This document shows, piece after piece, positions 23,644-31,283 of a stretch of DNA of 55,037 bases. Location of the stretch: assembly GCA_026396065.1 (NCBI GenBank), contig JAPLXO010000010.1, positions 57,073-112,109 on the forward strand, given 5' to 3'. The first letter of the stretch is position 1. Every line of letters starts with the position of its first letter. The stretch is from Candidatus Nomurabacteria bacterium. GTDB taxonomy: Bacteria > Patescibacteriota > Minisyncoccia > Phycocordibacterales > UBA9973. The notes below the pieces were generated by a model. It was not told where the DNA came from and ran no database searches. It saw only the letters and a program-made list of their open reading frames with translations. A program made the position numbers and the translations under genes.

Positions 23644-23982
23644 TTAACATTTTTTAATTTCAATTTTTATTTTTGCTAAAACTTTTTTTAGATTATTTTC
23701 TACTTCAGAATTCCAGAATCTAATAACTTTTATATTTTTTGAATTCAAGTATTCTGTACGCATTTTGTCGTATTCTTGATTTTCTTTATGAATTTCACCA
23801 TCTAGTTCTATTGCGAGTTTTATTTTCGGTGCATAAAAATCTAAGATAAATTTATCTATTGGGTGCTGTCTTCTGAATGTTATTCCAATTTTATCTTTAC
23901 GTAATTCTTCCCAAAGAATTTTTTCTGCTTCAGTTGCTTCTTTTCGTAAGTAACGAGCCTTTGGAACTATTGTCACTTTCAT
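23644..23982 (-). CDS. DUF559 (Vsr/MrcB-like endonuclease fold) protein
   Basis: 112-aa DUF559 protein with the PD-(D/E)XK-type core FRRQHPIDKFILDFYAPKIKLAIELDGEIH. The Asp in ILDFY, the Glu and Asp in IELDGEIH, and KVIRFWNSEV are the family landmarks of Vsr-like nucleases. The N-terminal LRKEATEAEKILWEELRKDK is also typical. Function in cells is not established. The gene lies exactly between two inverted REP-like repeats on both sides, a configuration suggesting a small mobile unit. It sits between recA and efp on the same strand. Confidence 0.9.
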   Translation of the reverse strand: MKVTIVPKARYLRKEATEAEKILWEELRKDKIGITFRRQHPIDKFILDFYAPKIKLAIELDGEIHKENQEYDKMRTEYLNSKNIKVIRFWNSEVENNLKKVLAKIKIEIKKC

Positions 23983-23998
23983 GATTTAATTATAGCAT

Positions 23999-24059
23999 TC
24001 ACCCCTCTCTATTTTTACAAAAAATGGGGAGGGGCAGGGGTGGGGTTGAATGCGTTGGG
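23999..24059. repeat. REP-like repeat, right flank of DUF559 gene
   Basis: ACCCCTCTCTATTTTTACAA followed by GGGGAGGGGCAGGGGTGGGG: the inverted counterpart of 23582-23634. Nearly identical to the solo copy at 53031-53078 (CCCCTCCCCATTTTTTATAA on its own strand). Confidence 0.88.
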
Positions 24060-25115
24060 TTATTCCCCAGCACTAGTGACTTGGATTTCTCCGAAGCGGT
24101 GTTCGATTTCTTTCTTGATTTCTTTAGCTACTTTAGTATTTTCTTTTAGCCATGTGCGTGTAGCATCATAACCACGTCCCATTGAAATTTTATTTCCTTC
24201 TTTATCTTTCATACTGTATGAAGCTCCGGACTTTTCAATAATGCCGAGCTTTTCACCGAGAGCCATAAGTTCACCTTCGTGTGAAATACCTTCACCGTAT
24301 ATAATATCAAATTCTGTTTGCTTGAATGGAGCTGCTACTTTATTCTTCACTACTTTCACACGAGTGCGTCCGCCGACTACTTCTTCACCTTTTTTAATTT
24401 GCGCAATTCTGCGAATATCCATACGCACTGATGTGTAGAATTTTAACGCCTTTCCTCCTGGTGTAGTTTCAGGATTTCCGAACATCACACCGATTTGCAT
24501 ACGAATTTGGTTTATGAAGATTACGACAGTTTTAGATTTTGCGACGATAGCAGTGAGTTTGCGAAGCGCGTGACTCATCAATCGAGCTTGTCTTCCTACA
24601 TGAGCTTGGCCCATATCACCCTCTATTTCATCTTTTGGAGTAAGTGCTGCTACGGAGTCGATGACGATGACATCGATTTTTCCAGAGCGGACTAATGATT
24701 CAGTAATTTCTAAACCTTGTTCACCTGTGTCTGGTTGAGACAGGAGTAGATCATCAATTTTTACACCGAGTGCACGAGCATATACAGGATCCATTGCATG
24801 TTCTGCATCAATATACGCACATACACCACCTTTTTTTTGTGCTTCAGCTACGATGTGTAGGGCTAGTGTAGTTTTTCCAGATGATTCTGGACCAAAGATT
24901 TCAAGGATTCTTCCACGAGGTACTCCACCGATACCGAGAGCCATATCGAGGCCGAGAGAACCAGTAGGGATGACGTCTACATCTACTTTTGGCTTTTCAC
25001 CAAGCTTCATTATAGAACCTTCACCGAATTTTGCTTGAATCGCTTTGAGTGTATCATCGAGTCCTCGGTCGTTCATTGTCTCACTATTGCCTGCTTTTTT
25101 TGGTTTTTTTATCAT
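24060..25115 (-). CDS. recA: Recombinase A
   Basis: ATP-dependent strand-exchange protein and SOS co-protease. Walker A is GPESSGKTT, Walker B region [21 protein letters not shown], loop L1 near [16 protein letters not shown], and loop L2 around [22 protein letters not shown]. The 351-aa length is standard; the N-terminal 15 residues ([15 protein letters not shown]) are extra and could start later at the second Met. No LexA-box is apparent upstream. The ftsK, 25123 gene and recA order on one strand looks like an operon with 1-8 bp gaps. Confidence 0.98.
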   Translation of the reverse strand: MIKKPKKAGNSETMNDRGLDDTLKAIQAKFGEGSIMKLGEKPKVDVDVIPTGSLGLDMALGIGGVPRGRILEIFGPESSGKTTLALHIVAEAQKKGGVCAYIDAEHAMDPVYARALGVKIDDLLLSQPDTGEQGLEITESLVRSGKIDVIVIDSVAALTPKDEIEGDMGQAHVGRQARLMSHALRKLTAIVAKSKTVVIFINQIRMQIGVMFGNPETTPGGKALKFYTSVRMDIRRIAQIKKGEEVVGGRTRVKVVKNKVAAPFKQTEFDIIYGEGISHEGELMALGEKLGIIEKSGASYSMKDKEGNKISMGRGYDATRTWLKENTKVAKEIKKEIEHRFGEIQVTSAGE

Positions 25116-25122
25116 TTGATTT

Positions 25123-25467
25123 TTAATAAATTAACTTATAAATTTTCTCATCACTATGCCCAAACTTGTCGACTGCTTTTATCTCTATTATATTATAACC
25201 AGAAAGTAAGGCAATTGTTTCATTAAAATCACCTTTTTGATCGACTGAAATTTCTCTACCGTCTAGTATTACTTGGGTAGCATTTTTTGCGTTTCCTGTA
25301 ATGTTTACTATGTTATTTTCTACTTTTGCACCATCTACTAAATTCACATTTCTAATTTTTACTCCAAAAATCAAGTCTTTTGACCGAAAAAAAACAAAAA
25401 TAAGTATAAAAACAAATAATAGTACAAGAGAGCTAATTTTTAATATTTTTTTTACACCTTGTTTCAT
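25123..25467 (-). CDS. Small membrane-anchored protein with Ig-like domain
   Basis: 114 aa. An N-terminal hydrophobic helix ([20 protein letters not shown]) is followed by an outside domain with [60 protein letters not shown], split here only for description, which matches the bacterial Ig-like (glucodextranase B) pattern: GxV..N.V.I.G.A.....V..NG......G.F...V.L..G.N.I. I choose Met 25467 because it starts 1 bp after the ftsK stop; the ORF-track start would overlap ftsK. It lies between ftsK and recA. Role unknown, perhaps envelope binding. Confidence 0.7.
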   Translation of the reverse strand: MKQGVKKILKISSLVLLFVFILIFVFFRSKDLIFGVKIRNVNLVDGAKVENNIVNITGNAKNATQVILDGREISVDQKGDFNETIALLSGYNIIEIKAVDKFGHSDEKIYKLIY

Positions 25468-25468
25468 A

Positions 25469-27694
25469 TTACATATCACTCATACTATTATTTCCATCAG
25501 AATCTCTATTTATTTTCTCTAAAATTTCTCTAGGTTTTGCTCCATCTCCAGCGCTGATTACTCCTCGTTCTTCAAGTATATCCATTAGTCGTGCTGCACG
25601 AGCATAACCAAGTTTTAATTTTCTTTGTAAATATGAAGTACTTGCTTTTCCAGCTTCTATGACACAAGCTCGTGCTTCTTCATACATTTCGTCTTCATCA
25701 GCATTATCATCTAGACTACTTTCAAAAATGCTTTTATCGTGATTAATACTTTCAGAAGATAAAGAAATTTCATTTGTTATTTCATCAGAATAACTATCTG
25801 CTAAGTATTTTACTACTTTTTTCACTTCACTTTCTGAAATAAAAGCAGATTGCAGACGTTCTGGTTGGGCATCACCTGAAGAGTAAAGCATATCTCCTTG
25901 ACCTAAAAGTTTTTCTGCGCCTGTAGCATCTAATATAGTACGTGAATCAATACCAGAAGAAACTTTTAGCGCAATACGTGCAGGAATGTTTGCTTTGATT
26001 AGACCAGTAATGACATTTACTTCAGGACGTTGAGTAGAAAGAATAATATGAATACCGACAGCACGAGACATTTGTGCGAGACGTACGATAGCACTTTCAA
26101 GCTCACGAGGGTAAGCAGTCATAATATCTGCAAGTTCATCTATAATTATGACTATATATGGTAGTCTGTCTGGCATTTTCGCCGTCACATCTTCTTTTTC
26201 TTGTGTTTTATCGTAAGTTTTTCTTAATTTTGGTAGTACGGTCTCATGGTATGAGGTAATATCACGCACCGATTCTTCTTGGAGGATGTCATATCGTCTG
26301 TCCATTTCTTTTGCTGCCCATTTGAGTGCAAGAATAGATTTTTTTGCATCTGTAATAACTGGAGTGAGTAAATGAGGAATTTTATTGTACAAAGTTAGCT
26401 CCACACGTTTTGGATCAACCATAATAAATTTCAAATCGTCTGGTCCATTTCTATATAGAAGGGAAGTAATGACAGAGTGAATGGTGACAGATTTTCCAGA
26501 TCCAGTAGTACCAGCTATGAGTGCGTGTGGCATCTTTGCTAGGTTCGCGAATGTGGCCTTGCCAGAGATTCCACGACCGAGTGCTATAGTGAGTGGCTTT
26601 GCAGAGTTTTCAAATTTTTCATCAGCTAGGAGTGTCGCTAGTCCGACTGTAGATTTTACTTTATTTGGAATTTCAATACCGACGAGTGATTTACCTGGTA
26701 TAGGAGCCTCGATACGTATAGGGTGTGCAGCAAGAGCTAAAGCCAAGTCTGGTTGTAGTGCAACAATACGAGAGAGTTTCATTCCTTCGGCTGGTTTCAA
26801 AGCATAACGTGTGATACTTGGTCCTACTGTGATCTCATCCATTTCTACTTCGATACCGAAATTTTGCAGAGTCCTTTTTATGATATTTGCATTTGCTTTT
26901 ATATCTCCAGTATTTGGTTTTCCTTTGTCTTCCTCAAGGAGTGAAAGTGGTGGTGGTACGTATGCATGAGACACATATTTTTTACCTACTGGTGGTGGTA
27001 GGTCTTCATCTGCTACTTTTAGTTTTTTTGTGCTCTTTTTTTCTTGAATTTCTTCCTCTTCATCCTCATCGTTTTCATCTATTTCTTCCGGCTCTCCCTC
27101 ATCTATATTATCTGTCTCAAATTCTTCATTAATATCTTCGATTATCTTTTCACTATAACCAAATAATTTTCTTATACCATTCCAAATTTTTTCTAAATAG
27201 GGAAGTAGTACTGGTTTCGCATCAAACATTACTAAAAGAGAAATTATTAAAATTGCTCCTAGAAAAATTATACTTGCATAAATATCAAAAAGTCCTACGA
27301 ATGGTTTTGCTACAAATTCTCCTAAAAGTCCTCCCGCGTGTTTTTTTGAAGCAATTTCAAAAAGCCCGAGTCCAGATAATAGAAAAAAAGTTCCAGAAAT
27401 TGATCTAGTAAGACCGATATCAGGACGTTCAGATTTTATAAAAGAAGACCCAAGTAATACTAAAAGAATTGGTAATAAAATATATCCAACCCCTAGTAAA
27501 AAATAAAAGAAATCATAAAAAAATTTTCCTACGACACCCGCTGATCCAAATGCAGACATTATCAAAAATAATGCTAATACAAAAAATATGACTGCCCATA
27601 TTCCGTGTTTTGTTTCTGTTTTTAATTTTCTTTTTCCACCCTCTTTATCTTCTTTTCTTTTTGAATTGTTTTTAGAATTTTTTTCGTTTGCCAT
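25469..27694 (-). CDS. ftsK: DNA translocase FtsK/SpoIIIE
   Basis: Pumps chromosome ends through the division septum. Four membrane segments fill the first ~170 residues (for example WAVIFFVLALFLIMSAFGSAG and FYFLLGVGYILLPILLVLLG). An acidic linker (EEIDENDEDEEEE) follows. The motor has Walker A AGTTGSGKSVTIHS and Walker B IIIDELADIM, with LSTQRPEVNVITGLIK. The gamma winged helix at the C-terminus (ASTSYLQRKLKLGYARAARLMDILEERGVI) reads KOPS-type polar sites. At 741 aa it is a compact version with a short linker. It starts the ftsK-25123-recA group. Confidence 0.97.
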   Translation of the reverse strand: MANEKNSKNNSKRKEDKEGGKRKLKTETKHGIWAVIFFVLALFLIMSAFGSAGVVGKFFYDFFYFLLGVGYILLPILLVLLGSSFIKSERPDIGLTRSISGTFFLLSGLGLFEIASKKHAGGLLGEFVAKPFVGLFDIYASIIFLGAILIISLLVMFDAKPVLLPYLEKIWNGIRKLFGYSEKIIEDINEEFETDNIDEGEPEEIDENDEDEEEEIQEKKSTKKLKVADEDLPPPVGKKYVSHAYVPPPLSLLEEDKGKPNTGDIKANANIIKRTLQNFGIEVEMDEITVGPSITRYALKPAEGMKLSRIVALQPDLALALAAHPIRIEAPIPGKSLVGIEIPNKVKSTVGLATLLADEKFENSAKPLTIALGRGISGKATFANLAKMPHALIAGTTGSGKSVTIHSVITSLLYRNGPDDLKFIMVDPKRVELTLYNKIPHLLTPVITDAKKSILALKWAAKEMDRRYDILQEESVRDITSYHETVLPKLRKTYDKTQEKEDVTAKMPDRLPYIVIIIDELADIMTAYPRELESAIVRLAQMSRAVGIHIILSTQRPEVNVITGLIKANIPARIALKVSSGIDSRTILDATGAEKLLGQGDMLYSSGDAQPERLQSAFISESEVKKVVKYLADSYSDEITNEISLSSESINHDKSIFESSLDDNADEDEMYEEARACVIEAGKASTSYLQRKLKLGYARAARLMDILEERGVISAGDGAKPREILEKINRDSDGNNSMSDM

Positions 27695-27724
27695 TCTTGT
27701 ATTTTAGCATAATTTTTTTTATTT

Positions 27725-27768
27725 ACCCTCTCATTAATAAGGAGAGGGTAAGGGTAAGCGTGAGGTAA
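27725..27768. repeat. REP-like palindrome
   Basis: ACCCTCTC-attaata-AGGAGAGGGT followed by AAGGGTAAGCGTGAGGT. Same family as 16631-16674 (same order: palindrome, then a G-rich TGAGGT tail). Confidence 0.7.
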
Positions 27769-27792
27769 ATTTAATTAAGAACCTAATCCCAG

Positions 27793-27816
27793 CCTTCTCC
27801 TTGTAAAGGAGAAGGG
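27793..27816. repeat. REP-like palindrome, second unit
   Basis: CCTTCTCCTT-gta-AAGGAGAAGG, a perfect 10-bp stem 25 bp from the previous unit. The two together may act as a terminator or a double REP element. Confidence 0.65.
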
Positions 27817-27867
27817 GAAGAAATACCCTATTGCATTTCTTTGTCCTTTATATATAATGGACTCATC

Positions 27868-28725
27868 ATGTTAGATGAAAATAATAATCTAAAAGACTCC
27901 ACTTCAGACGTTGCAAATTCATATAGGACAGATGTTTCTTTATCTGTTTTTAACTTGTCCTATAAAAAGACAAACAAGCTAATAAGCGCATTGTATATGG
28001 TTACAGACATAATGGACAGAGAAGAGCCATTAAGAAATAAATTAAGAAACATTGGTAGTAATATTGTATCAGACATCCATACTTTATCATTAAAAACATT
28101 TACCGAAGCAGTACAGGCAGTCTCTGTTACAAAAGAAAGAATCTCTGAAATTGTGTCTTTTTTAGATATAGCATCTTCTGTAGGAATGATTTCGGAAATG
28201 AACTGCAATATCTTAAAAAAAGAATTTTTTGAATTAAAACAATCAATTATAGACCACTCACAAAACAATAACATATCTCTTTCTAATTTTTTTGCTCAAA
28301 CAGAATCGATCTCTGATTTACCTGCTGTTTCTGATAAAAAAATAGACCACTCTAACGGACAACTTTTTAAAAGACACACTCCAATAATACCACCAGTAAA
28401 TAGCCAGACTTCTACTAGGATTGGTGTCCAAAAGGGAAGCACTTTACTTAGAGCTATTTCAGAAAAAATTCCAGTTGTTCATAATAATCAAAATTTCGAT
28501 TCTCTTAAAAAAGAAAGAAGAGATATCATACTTAAAATAATAAAGGACATGAAGGATGTTCACCCAGAAGCAGGCAGAGCTACTATCAAGGACATCAAAG
28601 ACAAGGCATTTGGATCACTACTTTCTTGTGGAGAAAAGACTTTGCAACGTGAGCTTGTCTCTATGATAAAGGACAAGCTTCTCACTAGAAAAGGGGAAAA
28701 AAGATGGTGCAAATATTCTATTTAA
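27868..28725 (+). CDS. Putative transcription regulator with C-terminal winged helix
   Basis: 285 aa from ATG 27868. I reject the ORF-track start at TTG 27841 because a TATAAT box (27853-27858) lies inside it and 9 nt before this ATG. The N-terminal half is helical (SYKKTNKLISALYMVTDIMDREEPLRNKLRNI), like four-helix-bundle proteins common in CPR. A low-complexity linker follows. The C-terminal 70 residues (RRDIILKIIKDMKDV to KRWCKYSI) look like a winged helix with TIKDIKDKAFGSLLSCGEKTLQREL and a wing KDKLLTRKGEKRW. It lies directly before the S-layer-type gene and could control it, but this is only position-based. Confidence 0.65.
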   Translation: MLDENNNLKDSTSDVANSYRTDVSLSVFNLSYKKTNKLISALYMVTDIMDREEPLRNKLRNIGSNIVSDIHTLSLKTFTEAVQAVSVTKERISEIVSFLDIASSVGMISEMNCNILKKEFFELKQSIIDHSQNNNISLSNFFAQTESISDLPAVSDKKIDHSNGQLFKRHTPIIPPVNSQTSTRIGVQKGSTLLRAISEKIPVVHNNQNFDSLKKERRDIILKIIKDMKDVHPEAGRATIKDIKDKAFGSLLSCGEKTLQRELVSMIKDKLLTRKGEKRWCKYSI

Positions 28726-29280
28726 ATTCTCTTTTGTGCATCATTTCAATGCTCTACGTTCTATAATCTTTGCCAGAAAATTTTATTGCATTTTAGACTA
28801 AAACATGATAAGATTTACCGAGTGGATTTATTGCCTTTTAATAGGGTTTATCCACAGTAATATTTTGATGTTTCATACGTCAGATATTATAATACTAGTA
28901 TAGATTTGTATTCACGATTATTTCGTGTAATTACGTATCTATATATTGTATTTGTTTCGCTCACAATTTCGTCGAAAAAATTTTGAGTAAAACAAGGAAA
29001 GGTCATTGAAAACTAAATATATAGATTCTTACGGATTTAATTCTGTAAGAAAAAAATGTTTACGTTTTCAGTTTTTTTATTGAGAGTTTTGTCTCTTAAT
29101 AAAAGTTTAAAGTATATCTGTCCACTGTTTTTATTTTCGTTAAAAAGGAGATGAGAATAGTGATAGAAAAAAATTGTATAGTTCTTAGTTTTGTCGAAAC
29201 TAATTAATGACTATACGAACCTGATAAATAATTTTTTAAATAAAAAATAAAAAACTTTTATCAGAATTAAAATTAATTTT
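28726..29280 (+). promoter_or_regulatory. Long structured 5' region of the S-layer-type gene
   Basis: A 555-bp gap without a gene. A promoter TTGCAT (28786-28791), 17 bases, TAAGAT (28809-28814) can start a leader of about 460 nt; further TATAAT boxes occur downstream. The last 260 nt contain four strong hairpins: 29026-29051 (TTCTTAC/GTAAGAA), 29075-29104 (TTTTATTgAGAG/CTCTtAATAAAA), 29176-29216 (GTATAGT/ACTATAC with inner TAGTTT/AAACTA) and 29221-29264 (CTGATAA/TTATCAG). Long stabilising leaders are known for S-layer mRNAs elsewhere. One TTATCCACA (28848-28856) is a DnaA-box match but stands alone. Confidence 0.6.
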
Positions 29281-31176
29281 ATGAGTAATTTATTCAAAAC
29301 AAAAATCTTTCTTGGAATGATGATTGTTGCAATAATGTTCGTAGGTGTTTTTGCTCTTAATACAGCAAAGGCTACAACAGATTGTACAGTCGTAGCTACA
29401 ATGAATATCGGTTCTAGAGGAGCAAGTGTTACTTGTCTTCAAAACAAACTTGGAATGACACAAGTAACTGGTTATTACGGTTCTATTACAAAGGCAGCTG
29501 TTACTGCTTACCAAGCAGCACACAGTCTTCCTACAGTAGGAATCGTAGGACCACTTACAGCAGCTTCATTAAACGCTAACACAACTACAACTACAACTAC
29601 AACTACAACTACAGGTGCGCTTTGTCCAAATGGCAACTTGCTATCAAACAACTGTGCAGCTTCTACTACTACAACAACTACAGTAGCACTTTGTCCAAAT
29701 GGAATGACATTGGCAAGTAACTGTATGACTGGTGCAGGTACAGTAAGTACAAGTGGTGAAGGTGCAGTAACAGTAACTTTTGATGCTACTCCTATAAACT
29801 CTACTACTGTTAACAGAGGAGAGAATAAGGCAGTTATGGGTATCAAAGTAAAAGCTACTGGTTCTGATATGAAAGTAACTCGTCTTTGGTTAGACATCGG
29901 CACTCGTGTCTGGTTGTCTGCTGATTCTGTTACTTTGATGGATGGATCAACAGTTCTTGCTACTCTTCCATTGACATCTTCTACAGTTACTGAAGTTACT
30001 GTAGGTTCTGCATGGAGATTAGAATTCAACGGTCTAAACGTTACTGTTCCAAAAGATACTACAAAAGTATTGACAGTAAAGGTTGGACGTCCAACAGCTA
30101 CAGTAGCTGATACAGATGTTGTTGTTGCAACAACAAGTTCACTACGTGCTGTTGATATGGCTGGTATTACAGATACATACACATTTTCTGCTCTAGGAAC
30201 TCGTACTTGGGATCTTGCTGCTTCTAACGCTGCACAAGGTACACTTACAGCTACTTTGAGTTCAACTTCACCAGTAGCTCAATCAGTTTCTGGCCTTAGT
30301 GCTACAGCTGGTACTACAACAGATGTTAAGCTTATGGATTTCGATCTTAAAGCAACAGATGGAGCTATCAATGTTACTGACATCTCTGGTTTAATTACTA
30401 CAGACGCTGGTACATGTACACAAGCACAATGTTTATCAACAGTTGAACTTCGTGATGGTACAACCGTCCTTGATTCAGTTGTTGGTGCTTCTACTTTTGA
30501 CTTCGCTGAACAAGATATTACTATTGCTGCTGGTGCGACAAAGACATTGTCAATCTGGGCTAAAGTAAATCATGTTGCTGGTTCATTCGTAGTTGCTGGT
30601 GATGCTCTTCACGCTGTTATAAACAACGTGGACGGTACAACTGGTACTAGTTACACTGATGCAAGTATTACTCCTACAGTTACAGGAAACGCACAATACT
30701 TCTTCCGTTACGCTCCTACTATTACAGTAGCAGCTGGAACTATTGGAACTAGAGTATCAGATGGTACTTCTACAACTCCAAACTTCGGAGGTGATTACAG
30801 TTTAGTATTTACAGTTGCTGCTCCGTCAACTAGTGATATTTTTGTTAAGACTCCAGCATTTGCTGTCGGTCAACCAACAGTACCTACTAAGACTACAGTA
30901 GCATTAGGAGGAGTTCTTACAAATTCTACAGCTGTATCAGGAGCAACTCTAAAAGGTTCAACTCTTACAACTTGGGATAAGATTCCTGCTGGTCAATCTA
31001 GAACATTCACTATCACTTCTAACATTCCACATGGTGGAACTGCTGGATATGTAGGTGTTACTCTAGCTACAAATGGTATTAACTGGTCATCATCTGAATC
31101 AGATAGTACAGGTACTACACAAACTTGGGGTCTTTCAGAAATAAAGACAAATACTGTTCTAGTAACAGCTAACTAA
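29281..31176 (+). CDS. S-layer-type secreted protein with peptidoglycan-binding domain
   Basis: 631 aa. A signal peptide (FLGMMIVAIMFVGVFALNTAKA) is followed by a PG_binding_1-type repeat: NIGSRGASVTCLQNKLGM...VTGYYGSITKAAVTAYQAAHSLPTVGIVGPLT, here split in two quotes. Next comes a Thr-rich linker with an 11-Thr run and two copies of ALCPNG..L.SNC. The rest is long beta-rich sequence rich in Thr, Ala, Ser and Val with few charges, as in CPR surface-layer proteins. The codon choice is more uniform and less AT-biased than neighbours, consistent with high expression, and a strong terminator follows. Likely the main envelope protein, anchored by the peptidoglycan-binding domain; that role is inferred. 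Confidence 0.85.
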   Translation: MSNLFKTKIFLGMMIVAIMFVGVFALNTAKATTDCTVVATMNIGSRGASVTCLQNKLGMTQVTGYYGSITKAAVTAYQAAHSLPTVGIVGPLTAASLNANTTTTTTTTTTTGALCPNGNLLSNNCAASTTTTTTVALCPNGMTLASNCMTGAGTVSTSGEGAVTVTFDATPINSTTVNRGENKAVMGIKVKATGSDMKVTRLWLDIGTRVWLSADSVTLMDGSTVLATLPLTSSTVTEVTVGSAWRLEFNGLNVTVPKDTTKVLTVKVGRPTATVADTDVVVATTSSLRAVDMAGITDTYTFSALGTRTWDLAASNAAQGTLTATLSSTSPVAQSVSGLSATAGTTTDVKLMDFDLKATDGAINVTDISGLITTDAGTCTQAQCLSTVELRDGTTVLDSVVGASTFDFAEQDITIAAGATKTLSIWAKVNHVAGSFVVAGDALHAVINNVDGTTGTSYTDASITPTVTGNAQYFFRYAPTITVAAGTIGTRVSDGTSTTPNFGGDYSLVFTVAAPSTSDIFVKTPAFAVGQPTVPTKTTVALGGVLTNSTAVSGATLKGSTLTTWDKIPAGQSRTFTITSNIPHGGTAGYVGVTLATNGINWSSSESDSTGTTQTWGLSEIKTNTVLVTAN

Positions 31177-31214
31177 CCCAATAATTCTGGTCTAATACGC
31201 CTTAAAAAGTATTC

Positions 31215-31245
31215 AAAAAACCACTCCCGAAAGGGGTGGTTTTTT
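31215..31245 (+). terminator. Strong rho-independent terminator
   Basis: AAAAAACCACTCC-cgaaa-GGGGTGGTTTTTT ends the S-layer-type gene. Confidence 0.93.
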
Positions 31246-31283
31246 GTTTTTATTTTTTTATATTAATGTATAATATGTATTAT

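Noticed and set aside
28848-28856. TTATCCACA, a perfect DnaA-box match, in the S-layer leader (another at about 52119 inside a gene)
   Set aside because: Only single isolated boxes, with no dnaA gene, no AT-rich unwinding cluster and no box array, so I do not call an origin.
28990-29020. GGTCATTGAAAACTAAATATA resembling rRNA leader/ITS boxA-type text
   Set aside because: No rRNA gene follows and the likeness is short.
29508-30182. 224-aa minus-strand ORF opposite the S-layer-type gene
   Set aside because: A shadow of a Thr/Val-rich gene: its sequence is Val/Thr repeats mirrored from the real frame; the plus-strand gene has signal peptide and domain evidence.
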